Assembly: GCA_024663395.1 (NCBI GenBank)
Contig: JANFAH010000059.1
Location: 186,001 to 250,000, forward strand
Direction of reading: 5' to 3'
DNA length: 64,000 nt
Source: Pisolithus tinctorius
Taxonomy: Eukaryota; Basidiomycota; Agaricomycetes; Boletales; Pisolithaceae
Shown here: positions 9,782 through 22,120 of the stretch, one piece after another
How the letters are laid out: each line of letters starts with the position of its first letter
Numbering within the stretch: position 1 is the stretch's first letter
The notes under the pieces: model-generated
Seen by the model: the letters and a program-made list of their open reading frames with translations, nothing else
Databases searched by the model: none
Told to the model about the DNA's origin: nothing
Translations under genes and position numbers: made by a program

Positions 9782-11191
9782 ATGTCTCCTAGAGAACAGG
9801 CCTTCCTGGACGATGCAGACAGCGATTGCGATTCAGATCGCTCCACCCAAATGTCCCTCGACTCATTTACACAGAGCGCCGCAAGCTCAAAGACGTCTGT
9901 AGACGTTTCGATGCGGTCCTCTTCCCCCACCCCCTCGGTGTATTCGATGACGAGTTCTCTGCGCGCTCAAGCCTACATACAGGAGTATGGTAGGGACTTG
10001 AACAATTATTCTGATGTCTACCGTTTACCAGCCGACGAGGAAGAGCTGGAACGCCTTGGTTAGTTTCCGCGTTGCCCAGTCCAGTGCCGTCATCATGCCC
10101 GCTTCAGACAATCAGTACGTGATGTTCTGCAAGGTCTTGGGAAAGTACCCCCCATCTCTACCGACCGTCCTGGCGGACGATGGCTTTGAGGTCAAAGCAG
10201 TGCTTGATCTGGGGTGCGGCAGTGGCATATGGTAGGTACTGTTTACGCCAACCTGCTCCTGTGCTGAGCGATTAAGGATAATGGACGTTGCGCGCGAGTT
10301 CCCTCACTGTAGCGCGGTAGCAGTCGACCTCGTTCCCATGCAATCTATGTGAGTGTTTCCCATGAATCCGACATGCACACGGACCCCTAATTTTCCCCAA
10401 GACACATGCCTGCAAATTGCAGGTGAGAGACGACACGATGCATCGTCGTGTTATCCTATCTTATTATTCCTACCGGCTGCAGGAGCGAAGTCGACGACAT
10501 TAACCTAGGGCTAGAGCATTTTTATGGTGACTTCAATGTCGTCCATGTACAACTCATTTCCGCTGGGGTGAGTTCCCAGAAAATGCATGCGAGGTATCCC
10601 TGACTATCTTGTACCGCTAGATCCGTGATTATCACGCCATGATAAATCAGATAAGTCACGTCCTGAGGCCTGGTGGTCTTATAGATATCACCGAGTATCC
10701 ATTTTACTTTACGGGGCCAGACAAAAAGCCGATAATTAAACCAAAGGGGTCATTTGAACCCCCTTGGACGGCCCTCTGGATGTCGTATGCTAGCAGGGCT
10801 ATCACGGCACGCGGTGGTTCTACCGATGCGGCATTGCACCTACCTGACTGGATATCATCTAATCCAGCATTCGAAGATGTTGTGGTCAGAGATTCATGGA
10901 TGCCAGCGTCTCCCTGGCTAAAGGGAGACGACCCAGAAACGATTTTCTGGAATGACATTGCTGTTACCCTGAGGGAGGATATGAAGGTCGGTTGTCATTT
11001 ACCAGCAATTTGTACAGTGTATTTAGGCGTTGCAGGTGTTCATGAGATCTGGTCGTCCACTCCTCCTTGGTCACGGGTTGTCGGCGGATTTCGTTGATGC
11101 GATGGAACACAACGCGTGTCAAGAACTTGATGAAGCAAAGACCCCGCTTTACGCCCTCATTCGGAACGTATATGCCCGCAAGAGGCTTTGA
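9782..11191 (+). CDS. SAM-dependent methyltransferase, Umta/TAM-like
   Basis: Seven exons give 366 aa: 9782-10058, 10108-10231, 10277-10348, 10402-10422, 10483-10567, 10621-10986, 11036-11191. After a Ser-rich N-terminus, YGRDLNNYSDVYRLPADEEE leads into the class I methyltransferase fold: motif I VLDLGCGSGIW, the acidic strand-2 end VAVDLVPMQ, a motif IV-like FNVVHVQLISAG and post-IV LRPGGLIDITEY. This is the common basidiomycete methyltransferase type related to Umta/LaeA-like proteins. Its substrate cannot be told from sequence, and no biosynthetic gene cluster surrounds it. A second, larger relative is at 40222-42521. Confidence 0.88.
10402..10422 (+). other. 21-nt small exon of the methyltransferase
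   Basis: This exon encodes HMPANC plus split codons and restores the family sequence before SEVDDINLGLEHFYGDF. Acceptor CCCAAG, donor GTGAGA. Confidence 0.8.
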
Positions 11192-12717
11192 GCTCGCAGC
11201 TCGCCTTCGTCCATCACTGCCATCTTCCACTCGCCGCGTACACCATCTTGAGCATTTACTTTCATTTCGGTTATCAAGCAATCCGTATACCTCTGCCTAC
11301 ATGCTGTGTTCTACTATCTCAATATATTACTACATGACTACCTGCAACGTTGCCAAACCTAAATTTCCCTATCGAGTGTTGGACGTTGAATGAGAAGGTT
11401 TGACCATGTGCGAACGTCCCAGTACCAACGGCTGATAACGCGATCCGGTTAGTTTCACTTACAAATTTAAACTGCCGTTACGATACAACGCACCAAAGTC
11501 AACTGTAAACTCAGTTGATACGGGCCGTCTACAAGCCTCAACGGTCCTTAGCATTGGATTAGAGATTTAACGCTGCAGAAACACCCGAGCCGCTCCCGCG
11601 AACAGTGCTAGCGGTCTTATTGAGCTGCAACGTTTCACTCCACTTGACTATACGGCCGACGGTGGTTTAAATCGTCTTTATCTGACCTGCAAAACCAGGT
11701 ATCACAGGTTCAACAATGTGCCTCGTGGTAGCTTGCTTCGGAAGGTGACAATCTCAGCAACGTGTGGGATGAAACTTGCTGTAAGTTTAGGAAATACCTT
11801 CTGGAGCAATGTGTATGCTACAAACAACGTTGTCAAAGGGCAGTGTTAGTTGGACACATACATCAGAAAGCTGCGGGATACGACTGGATATTTTCTGCTA
11901 CCTATCGCTAACTGTAGGATCGGCAGCTCCTACTGATTCAACCTGCATCACTTTTGCACCTGTCATGGGGTAAGAAAAAAAAGTGTGCAAGAGGAGGACG
12001 GAGGGTACGTTACCGCTAGGTGTGTAACCTAATTCGGGTGGTGCGGTGGGCGTGTGTGACTCACATACGGAGGTGTTTGAGGTGGCATTCGACAAAAGGA
12101 ATATTGTCAGCGCGTTAGTTTGCTGAGAATGCGGGATTTACAAATCATGCATTAGTAGTGAGAAGATTCAGGACTGGCGTTCCTAATGGTGCGTAGGCCA
12201 GACGGGGGGCTTCAAGATACTCCCACCTCTGTCAGCCTAAAAAATGCTTAGCGTGCTATGGCTTTCAAATAAGTCAAAATGAAAGAAACACGAACGAATG
12301 TGGGAGAGCCTGGGAGATTGCTTTCATTTAACTCAAGCCTACTGAGCAGACAGGCTAGACTGGAGGCCAGCCCTCCGAGGCTGCCAAGCAGGTTATTAGG
12401 AGTCATATATCCTTTTGTGGTAGCACAGGTTTTGAAGTTCGCTAATTGGAAGGGAGGGGGGAAGGGGGGGAAAGTGTGGTCAGGCTAAAGAATGGAATAT
12501 ATATATGTGTATTCAAAAACGATTGACAATGTATAGAAACCAGGAGCACCTGTTGTGTGCTGATGAGAGTGCCGGTGGTACGGAGTATCATCGATTCATC
12601 AACCTGTAGGACTGGAACGCCGTCGTCAGGTCAAAACAAGAGCCAAACAAGGCACTTCTGTCTGGGCCACGTCCGTCCCGAGTGTCGGTCTCGAGCTCGT
12701 CCTTGACATCGTATGCC
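11192..12717. other. Intergenic, no gene seen
   Basis: About 1.5 kb between two plus-strand genes, carrying the coatomer gamma promoter at its right end. It holds a G-rich tract near 12450-12475 and a short TA-rich run near 12495. No coding segment is supportable. Confidence 0.5.
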
Positions 12718-15700
12718 ATGGCCTACGCGTCCAAAAAAGAAGAGGAGAGCGGTCTCAGCTCCTACTACAACAACAAAACGACCATCATCCAAGAAGCCCG
12801 TGTTTTCAACGAATCGCCCATCAGTCCACGGAAATGCAGAGCCCTCCTCACCAGGATAGTCTACTTGCTTTACCTAGGCGAGAGCTTCAGTTCGCAGGAG
12901 GCTACTACCTTGTTCTTTGGTACCACTAAACTTTTCCAGCATAAAGACGTACGTCGGGCTTTTGTCTCTCCGCATTGTGATGTTTATGATATGTCCAGAG
13001 TGCTCTCCGGCAGATGGTTTATCTTGCCATCAAGGAGGTGGCCACCACTGCGGAGGATGTGATCATGGTTACCAGCAGCATTATGAAGGATATGCAACCA
13101 AATTCTGAGGTTATATACAGACCGAACGCGATCCGAGCCCTGTGTCGCATCATTGACGTGAGTTATGTCTTTGTTGTCGGTCACAGTAACTTAACATTAC
13201 CACTACTCAGCCGTCCATGGCGCAAGGTGTTGAGCGGTTCTTTAAAGCAGCTATTGTTGACCGTACCCCATCGATTTCGTCTGCGGCGCTCGTATCGTCA
13301 TATCACCTATTCCCTCACGCCAAGGACGTCGTAAAAAGATGGGTCAATGAAGCCCAGGAAGCCGTTAATGCGAAGTCGTCACCGTCTTTCTTTGGAGGCT
13401 CATCAGGGGGTTACCTAAACTTTGGCTCATCGGGCTCGCCGAGCAGCGGGTATCAGCCTATTCCGTCTACCAGTTACATTGCGCAGTACCATGCTCTGGG
13501 GCTACTCTATCTTATTCGTCAACACGACAGGATGGCAGTGACCAAGATGATCCAACAGCTTGGTGGCGGAAAATCGGGAGCTGGTACAACGCTGAAGAAC
13601 CCCATGGCGTTGTGTATGCTGATTCGGTATGCTGCAAAGATTATGGAGGAAGATCCAAAGTACGTGGTCTTCGCAACAGTCCTTTAGGCCCTGTTCTCAT
13701 CGTACATAGCATGCAGAGACAAATGTTGGATCTCCTTGATGGTTGGCTGCGACATAAGAGTGACATGGTTAACTTGGAGGCTGCACGTGCGATATGTGAG
13801 ATGAAGAATGTCCCTACTGCTCAACTATCGAAAGCAATATCAGGTTTGTCACTGTTAAGGAGAATACAAGCCTTTTGCTGATACCTAGGTAGTTTTGCAG
13901 TTATTCCTCTCTTCGCCAAAACCTGTGCTTAAATTCGCAGCAACCCGCTCGTTAGCTTCCCTCGCTTTGACTCATCCAAGTAGCGTCGCTACCTGCAATG
14001 TGGACCTAGAGAACTTGATCGCTGATTCGAATAGGAGCGTAGCGACTTATGCTATCACGACCCTTCTCAAGGTGATCTCGGTCTCAACCTTTCTCTCTAT
14101 TATCTGATATTTTGTAGACCGGTAACGAAGCTTCCGTGGATCGCCTCATGAAACAAATTACAAGCTTCATGTCAGAGATCAGCGACGAATTCAAGGTCAT
14201 CATCGTTGACGCCATCCGCTCCCTCTGTCTCAAGTTCCCTACAAAACACGTGTCAATGCTCTCTTTCCTTGCTGGCGTTTTACGTGATGAAGGAGGCTAC
14301 GACTTTAAGCGTGCGGTCGTGGAGGCGATGTTCGACATGGTGAAGTATATTGCAGATTGCAAGGAGCAAGCACTCTCTCATCTGTGTGAGTTCATTGAGG
14401 ATTGCGAATTTACCAAGCTCTCTGTTCGCATCCTTTACCTTCTTGGTATGGAGGGACCCAAGTCTCCACAGCCTACCAAATATATTCGATTCATCTATAA
14501 CCGGGTGGTTTTGGAGAATGCCACCGTTAGAGCCGCTGCAGTCTCCAGCCTCGCTAAGTTCGGAGTCAATGCGATCGATATGGGCCTGCGTCGAAGTATT
14601 GGCGTGCTTTTGAACAGGTAAGTGTTTTTCCAGATACCAATAGTGGATATCTCAAACGCGTGGCTAGGTGCTTGGATGATGTTGACGATGAAGTTCGTGA
14701 TCGTGCTGCCATGTACCTGAAGGTCATGAAGGAACGACCACTTGCAGACGCATACATAAAAGAGGGTACGCATGTTGCACTGATTTATCCTGAGGCAAAC
14801 TTAAATGTTTGCAGAGTCCGTGTTCTCTTTGGCGGCGTTGGAGTCTAAGCTTGTTGCCTATATCAGCGACCCAGTAGCAGTGTCCCAACCATTTGACGCA
14901 ACTTCAATACCCAAGGTTAGCCGTGCGCAGCTGGCTGCGGAGTCCGTTCGTAAGTTTTCGCGTGGAGTCTTGTGCATTCAACGCAGGCAGACTTATTGTA
15001 ATGCAGGCCCGAGTACATTAGATACTATCGCTATGCCCGTCGTTAAAACCGATTCGACGCCACCCCCTCCGACAGCTGCAGACACACAATCTACCTATGT
15101 ACACCAGCTCGCTGAAGTGCCCGAGTTGGCTGAATATGGGCCAGTTCTCAATAGCAGCGCGAAACTGGCCCAGCTTACTGAGTCGGAGACGGAGTATCAA
15201 GTAACGTGTGCCAAACACATATTTAAGGAACATATTGTGTTCCAGGTGTGTTTCGTATTACATGGTTGCATATCAACGTTGATCGTTATTGTACTACAGT
15301 TCAATGTAACCAATACCCTTCCCGATACGGTTCTGGAGCAGGTGTCTGTAATCATGCAACCACAAGCAGACTGTGGTTTGACAGAAGACTTTATCATTCC
15401 TGTACCCGCTTTGATGACTTCGACTTCACCTGGCATAGTCTATGTTTCTTTCTCGCGAGACAATCCCGAAGAGTACGCTACTGGCTCGTTCCAGTGCACT
15501 CTCAAGTTCGTCAGCAAGGAACTGGACCCTTCGACTGGTGAACCCGAAGAGGAGGGGTACGAAGACGAGTACCAAGTAGAAGATGTGGAACTGGCGGTTG
15601 GTGGGGACTACATCATACCCAGTTATGCTTCCTTCTCGTCGGAGTGGGACAGATTACGAACAGGCGCTAGTTCTACGGAAACCTTTTCGCTGACTGCCAT

Positions 15701-16066
15701 GGAGAGCATAAAAGGTACGTCACATCTACCGATCTTCCCTGAGCGTGGTCACTGATTGTTGTCCTGCGAATCTCTTGACTTTCCACGGTTGTTATTCCGT
15801 TGACAACCCACTACTTGACATTTACAGCCGCGTGCGACTCGATTATAGAAATCCTCAACATGGAACCTCTGGGAGGAACCGAAGTGCCGACGTCAGCATC
15901 GGTCCACACTTTGCAGCTGTCTGGGTTGGTCACTGGAGGTGGGGGTAAGGTCCTGGTGAGATGCCGGATGACATACGCCAAAGGAGAGGGGGTCACCCTC
16001 GAGCTAAGTGTTCGCGCCGAACAGGAGAGGGCCTGTGCATTGGTCGTGTCCGCCGTAAGTGGCTAG
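12718..16066 (+). CDS. SEC21: Coatomer subunit gamma (gamma-COP)
   Basis: Eleven exons give 925 aa: 12718-12948, 12999-13157, 13211-13659, 13710-13843, 13893-14071, 14118-14617, 14668-14765, 14815-14949, 15007-15245, 15300-15714, 15828-16066. The N-terminus ([20 protein letters not shown]) and the adaptin-like HEAT trunk are typical, and the C-terminal part is the gamma-COP appendage ([35 protein letters not shown]). Length matches the family (about 900 aa). It is part of the F-subcomplex of COPI and mediates retrograde Golgi-to-ER and intra-Golgi transport. A longer frame begins upstream with GTG, but the first ATG (12718) agrees with known N-termini. Confidence 0.96.
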
Positions 16067-16459
16067 AATAGTGGCGGAAAACAAATTCTCCGGAGCGCTG
16101 AGCGATGTTCTCATAATGAACTATATACATCTACTTAGTCCGCTGGTTGTTATTCAACCGGTGCATGGATCAGAGGACATTCTCGGTTTCACATGACAAA
16201 AGTACTTCCAGCTCTGAGACGGGTTGAGAGACAATAGACAATATTTTGAATCGCATCACGGATCATGCGCATGGATGACAGAGACTTTACATGATCACTC
16301 AAACAAATCTTGGATGATAGCCCGCGCCATTCTTCTGCTCCACGTTCCTCGCTTTACAGCCTTGTCACTTATCAGGGGCCGTGCGCGCGGCATAAACCGG
16401 TGTTGTTGACCTTGGAAGTCACCTACAGACACGAACTCACGGCCTCTATAAACGCCGCA
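16067..16459. other. Intergenic between coatomer gamma and pantothenate kinase
   Basis: Holds the terminator of coatomer gamma and the promoter of the next plus-strand gene. No distinct element recognised. Confidence 0.4.
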
Positions 16460-18415
16460 ATGCCAGCCCCATCCTTGCCCTCCCCTAGGATCATCCACGT
16501 TAACACTAGAGGCGCTGTAATTCTAGCGGAGGAGTCGCCCGAGGTGCGTACTCCCGAGCGTTTTTTTCTCTCGCATTCTCAGCAGTGTAACTGAGCGCTC
16601 CGTACCCCCAAAGACTCGTGATAGCAGAGGCATCTACCTCCCAAATCACATTGAACCGGTCTCGCACATTGCTGTGGATGTACGTCGCGTCTAGTTTAAC
16701 GGCCTTTGCACGACAGCGCTCAACCATCCCACCACAGATAGGTGGATCGTTGGCGAAGGTTGTCTATTTCACGCGTTCACCTGAAGAGCCTCCGTCACCC
16801 TCGGTTGCCGGTCCAAGTGATGCTGCAAGTAATTCCTTCCTACATGCCGAAGGCACACCGTCACGATCATTGCCACCTTCTCCGCGGTTGCAAGCCAGCC
16901 ACCCTTACTCACGCAACGGCACACTGACACCCGCGGTTCTCGAGTCATCTCAAAACAATCAAAGTGGCAATGCAAGTCGATCCGACGCAAACGGGAATCA
17001 AGATGAGCGGTCCGTGCACGATGGTGAAACTCTTGACACAGAGCTGTTGCGGACGACGATCCTCAAGCGCACGGCGACGGTACATCACATCCCAGGTGGC
17101 TACATCAATTTTGAACGATTCGAAACGGAGAACATCTCCGCGCTCATCTCATTCATTTCCGATCTCATTGTCCGCTCTGCCGAGGCAAACGGCGTCTCTA
17201 TCGAGGAGATGAGGCGTGGCGTTAAGATTATGGGAACGGGGGGTGGAGCACATAAGTTTGGAAACCTGCTTGAGAAAGAGCTGAAGGTGGAAGTGGTTCG
17301 TGAGGAAGAGATGGAGTGTCTGATAGAGGGGATGAAGTTCATGACGATGATACCAGAGGAGGTTTACTATTTCTCGGACGAGCTGATCTCAGAATTCTCG
17401 CATCCCGGTACCGGAAAGTCAAGGAGCTCGGCCGACGGTTCAATTGATAAAGGGAGGGCCGCCACGGCGTCTTCCTCTACAGCAAGTCCGGTGCTCGAAC
17501 GGCCATCACCTAATCCGCCGAGATATGCCGTGACTTTCGAAACCGAAGAGCCCTCGGCACACTTGCCGTGCCTGCTCGTAAACATAGGGTCGGGTGTATC
17601 CATCATCAAGGTTGATGCTGATGGGACGTTCGAGCGGGTAAGCGGCACCAGTCTCGGCGGTGGCACCCTGTGGGGGTTACTAAGTCTACTCACACCTGCG
17701 AAAACCTTCGACGGTAGGCATCAGTCTAGGGCAGATATGTGGCGTCTGTCTGACGTGCCGCTCTGGCAGAAATGTTGGCACTCTCTGAGAAGGGCGACAA
17801 TACAGCAGTAGATATCCTTATCGGGGATATCTATGGCACGGATTATTCCAAGATAGGGCTCAAGTCGAATACAATTGCGAGTTCGTTTGGCAAGGTGTTC
17901 AAGAACCGTGGCGAGGGCAAGGCACCAGGCGAACGACGCAATTTTAAGGCGGAGGATATCAGTAGAAGTCTTCTTTATGCCGTGTCGAACAATATTGGGC
18001 AGATTGCGTCAGTTCCGAGGAAAGCCCTTGATGAGTTGGCTGACGGCACTTGGTTACAGTTATATGAATGCGGAAAAGTACGGCCTTGACCGGATTTATT
18101 TTGGCGGCTACTTTATCCGTGGTAGGTCTTTCGGGTTGACTGGTGCTACTGATCGTTACTCAGAGTGTGTGCACAGGTCATTCAGAGACTATAGCAACAC
18201 TTTCATATGCGATACGGTTCTGGAGTAATGGGAAGAAAAGGGCATTATTTTTCAGACATGAAGGCTTCTTGTATGTTGCCAGTTTGTCGGGTTTAATTTA
18301 CCATGCTGACCGCCCATATAGGGGAGCTGTTGGAGCCTGGATCAAAAATATTGAAGGTGGAGGGGCATTATCCCAGACGCCAGCATCGGAATCACTCCAC
18401 GGGTCGGATCCTTGA
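16460..18415 (+). CDS. Pantothenate kinase (eukaryotic type II)
   Basis: Seven exons give 543 aa: 16460-16543, 16596-16679, 16738-17713, 17770-18007, 18060-18121, 18177-18270, 18322-18415. It phosphorylates pantothenate, the first and usually rate-limiting step of CoA synthesis. Key segments are the phosphate-binding HIAVDIGGSLAKVVYFTR, VKIMGTGGGAHKF, LLVNIGSGVSIIKVD, GTSLGGGTLWGLL and RIYFGGYFIRGHSETIATL. Two low-complexity Ser/Pro-rich insertions (roughly residues 70-150 and 270-310) separate the core blocks and make it longer than the minimal enzyme. The junction between exons 1 and 2 is the least certain; a start further upstream is possible. Confidence 0.93.
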
Positions 18416-18970
18416 AATGTGATACCCTACAGTTGCTTACCCTGACCGGTGCACCATCGGAGTTCTCGAGATACAAGTTTCTTGCCCGTCGTCACGAGGC
18501 AGCCATGCTTGCTACTGACTTCTCATCGCTACTATAAATACAGCCACACCTATCCATGCGATTTTGTATTAACTCTCACAGCCATCTAATGTCCTGCCCC
18601 TTGACCAGTGCATTGCTAACACGATAGTGTGGGAATCGCTCATTTTGTTTCATACCGTACATGTTGGGACAGCTTGAACCCGATTTTAGGATTACCACAT
18701 TGCGTCTAAGTACAACGTGTATACTACAGTGCCTCAGTTCCTTGGAATTGGCAGGGTGTCTCCATTATGTAAATGCGTCCTAATATGAAGAGCGGACAAT
18801 ACTTAATATCATGATGTGGATGACCAGCCGACCCAAATCCGTACCACCAGTACAGCGTACTATATAAGACACGTCTACCATTTAGGGTATGCTAGTTTGC
18901 GCCAAGCGCGTAGTCGAAAGCAGGTGAGTTTTGCGCAGTATCAAACCTGTCTCCCTCGTGTCTGGGCTCC
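18416..18970. other. Intergenic, possible 5' exon of the next small gene
   Basis: A frame ending QARSRKQ at 18924, followed by GTGAGT, could be spliced to the ATG at 18983, but I found no ATG that opens this frame. No other coding segment is seen. Confidence 0.3.
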
Positions 18971-19216
18971 ATGCACGATAAGATGGCTCTTGCAGAAATG
19001 AAACTAAGAAAGCTAAAAGAGGAAGCTTTGACGTCGTGGACGGATAACCCGCGTGAAAAGTTATTTGGCGGGGCAGTGCAGCACGCCGGCCTGCTCGCAG
19101 GTGATGATCCAAAGGCATTAGAAACGGGAGGGAGAACAGTCGATAGAAAAGGCGGGGCACCCCTCAGTGATGATGTAAGAGAAGAGATCAGCAGGCGTGG
19201 GAATATGGCTCATTAA
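18971..19216 (+). CDS. Small unknown hydrophilic protein
   Basis: Family not recognised. The frame encodes about 81 aa: a Lys/Glu-rich helical start (MALAEMKLRKLKEEAL), then TSWTDNPREKLFGGAVQHAG and a charged C-terminus DDVREEISRRGNMAH. There is no signal peptide or membrane segment. Even composition and codon use suggest real coding. The 5' end is uncertain: translation could start at 18971 or 18983, or an upstream exon ending at 18924 could be spliced on. It lies in tandem between pantothenate kinase and the homeodomain gene. Confidence 0.5.
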   Translation: MHDKMALAEMKLRKLKEEALTSWTDNPREKLFGGAVQHAGLLAGDDPKALETGGRTVDRKGGAPLSDDVREEISRRGNMAH

Positions 19217-19330
19217 CACACACTGGTTAAAAAAGTTGCCGTTATAGTATATGGACAGAGCCCGATATACAAAGTCTTTGTCATGTCTCAAGTCTAGTCT
19301 CCCCCCTTCCTCCTCCTCCCTCCATCCCCT

Positions 19331-21539
19331 ATGGACATCGTCCTCGACGAAAAGCCTTTTATTTCTTCCAAAAAGCACATGCAGCTTATATCCGTACCCG
19401 TCCCCTCTAGCTATATCAGCGAATACGAGGGTGAAACAAACACTATGGTTACCAAACCACATCTAGAAGAGGAAAAGCCGTCCAGGGTGACGGACAAACC
19501 ACAGGATGCTGCGGACAGCAGTAAACCATCCAAGAAACCCCGTCATCGTCACAGTCCTGCTCAGCTCGCTGCTCTCAACGAGCTGTTCGAGAAAAGTGAA
19601 CGCCCAAGCCTCGAAGACCGAAACGAGCTGGCCGAGAGGCTAGGAATGTACGTTTCTTCTTTCGGACGCTGTCCCATATTTCTATGCTGGTTTTGTACAC
19701 ATGCTTAAAAACTCTTTGTTTATTAGGGAGGGCAAAACCGTCAATGCTTGGTTTCAGAACAAGCGGGCTTCTACGAAGAAGCGAAATAAGGGGGGCCCTT
19801 CCGAATCGGCCCCCATAAATCAAGGCGACATACCGGAGGACACCTTCAAGGCATCTCCGCCTTCTGCACTACCATCAATAGCAAGTTTACTAAATGATGC
19901 ACCCTCTCTGTCATCGACATCATTAAACCCGCCACACTCCACACAGCCCCGCTCATACTCTCGGAGGACGAAGCGGAAAGACTTGCACTCGAGGGATATG
20001 GCCTTCCCTAATGCCGATGTTACTATTAACCACAACCAACATGATCATCCTCGAGAGGGCGTTCTTGAAAGCTCATTCTTCGCTGGTCCGCAGGAGTTCT
20101 TTTCCATCCAAGACAAGTTCATTTCTCACAATCGTGGGCCTGACGCTGAGGGTGGGGCTGTACCATCACTACTAAATGGGGAAATGGCCCGCTTCCCACC
20201 AGAAACGGACAGCCGCTTTGTGTCCGAAAACGATGGTGCTGCTGATGGCCATCCGTCCAGGAAGGGAAGAACCGAGTCTTCTCGCATGCGCACCTCTTCC
20301 AAGCAGGCGGAAGAACTTCACCGTGTATACGCTATCAACTCTCGTCCCACTCGCGATCAGAGACGAGAACTGGCTGATCGCATCGGAATGTAAGTCATGT
20401 GATTCCGCTCGTCAATTATCTGATCTAAATATGGTAATCATTTTAGGCGTCTTCAAAGTGTAACAAATTGGTTCCAGAACCAGCGCAGTCAAGCCAAGAA
20501 ACACAAGGATGAACCCAGATCCGTTCCTGCATCCTCACCCGTGGAAAGTGATGTATCCGGGAATCGTGAACACCTTCCACTTCCCAACGATAATGATGGT
20601 GCGCCTGCGCCACTGCACTGGAATCATCCCGCCGCTTCACTACGTGGTCGTCGGCCATCTTTGGCTCTGCCGGACAACAGCCTTCCGCCGTTGCAGAAGT
20701 TGACATCCAAGTCAGCCATCGAGCCTCTAGGTAGAATGTCACTCCCTCCGTCTCATCCACTGTCTCCGCGGACTCGCAGAAGCATGACCCCTTATGCAAG
20801 ACATACCCGTTCCGACGAACCCCCACCCCAGAAGGGTAATGTCAGGGCTGAGGATATCCTTGCACGCAACCGCCGTTCCAGACCCCAGCCACATCAACTT
20901 CGGGCTCTCAGACAGCTCTTACGGCGGACATCCACACCTTCTATGGAGGAGCGCACTGCTTTAGCATTGGAGATAGGAATGTAAGTGAGCCGAGCACGAT
21001 GGATAATTTCGTGTTTAATCAGGTGTTCTAGGGATGTTGGTCGGGTTACAAACTGGTTTCGCAATGTCCGCCAAACAGCACGCAAACGTGCGAAGCAGAG
21101 TCGGGATGGTTCTTCGTCGCGGAGTCGTCCCCGCGAGCATGACACTTCCTCTGGATCATCTGCGTGTGACGAGGAGGACGCAATGGATCTAGATTATGAG
21201 GATCTACTTGACCGCGAGATAGATGACTGGAGTGAGGAAGAATGTCAGGAGGCTGTTACACCTTCTTCAGGGGTGTCCCAGTCTCCACCGCCTGCCAAAC
21301 GGCCCAGATCGCATATTCCCGTTCATCGTGGGATGGAAAGCATAGGCGTTGAGAGCATGGGTGTTGGCCTGATCGAACCTGGTGCTTTCCAGGAACTAGA
21401 AAAGGCCGTCGGAATATCGAATGTTGGCAGTGCAAACGACTACACGCTTGTCCCCAGAAGGAACCCTGCGACCGGTTCTGGGGTGCGAATCGAGGATGCC
21501 CTTCTATTATTGAGCTTCCACCAGCATGTTGTTCATTAG
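19331..21539 (+). CDS. Transcription factor with three homeodomains
   Basis: Four exons (19331-19647, 19727-20389, 20447-20980, 21032-21539) give 673 aa. Homeodomain 1 (about residues 60-120) has ALNELFEKSERPSLEDRNEL and the recognition helix VNAWFQNKRAS. Homeodomain 2 (about 310-370) has ELHRVYAINSRPTRDQRREL and VTNWFQNQRSQ. Homeodomain 3 (about 480-540) has LRALRQLLRRTSTPSMEERT and VTNWFRNVRQT. All three keep the W, F, Asn51 and Arg53 needed for DNA contact. Every homeodomain is interrupted just before helix 3 by an intron splitting the ATG of the (I/L)GM triplet in phase 2. The linkers are Ser/Pro-rich and disordered. An acidic block after homeodomain 3 (MDLDYEDLLDREIDDWSEEE) could be an activation region. 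Presumably a nuclear regulator; targets unknown. Confidence 0.9.
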
Positions 21540-22120
21540 TATGTAGGTGTGTCTCTCACGGTCGGCCCCCTGCGTTCGCTTTACTGATAACAGTTGTTAT
21601 AAGCGTTTTAGAAGTTTGCCACGACCTACCGGATATCCGAGAGGCGCGATCGTTCTGACCTTTCTTTCAGTGTATTCTTGCCTCCCATCACCAGTTCATC
21701 GTTGTTGCACGACAATCCCATGTGTGGACGCTACCACCCAAGTTTGCAGCATATCCATTATTATTGCTTAATTCATTCTTATTTATTTCTCCTCATCTTG
21801 CGATCTGAAAGCGCTACCGTGCCAGCCTCTGTTTCCTGTGTTTCCATATGTGCACATGCTGCAATACTATTGCGTACTAGCATTTAGCTTGTATGTTCTC
21901 GTCGCTATATACACCTTCAATCGCGAGAAACCTGTAATCTACCCAGCATATGTCCTAGAGACTGTGCCTGTTGAAATAAATGCTCACCCGTATGATTCTT
22001 GGGGTGCTAAACGCCATATCATTCAGGGCCACTAGCTCTGATGCAGTGATGGTTATCAAAACTCGGTAAACATATGCATACCGAATTGCCAAAGCTGGGC
22101 CCGGGACCTCTGTTAGTTTA
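21540..22120. other. Convergent intergenic region
   Basis: Between the 3' ends of the homeodomain gene (+) and NTE1 (-). T-rich and AT-rich, as expected for two 3' UTRs. No coding signal. Confidence 0.5.

Noticed and set aside
9782..11191. Secondary-metabolite cluster around the LaeA/Umta-like methyltransferase
   Set aside because: The neighbours are housekeeping genes (IST1, coatomer gamma, pantothenate kinase); no synthase, P450 or transporter is adjacent.
12445..12476. G-rich tract that might form a quadruplex or be a telomere-like repeat
   Set aside because: Short and irregular, without the TTAGGG unit; no support for a specific function.
12682..12717. Upstream GTG-initiated extension of coatomer gamma
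   Set aside because: No ATG in this part, and the ATG at 12718 gives the N-terminus expected for the family.
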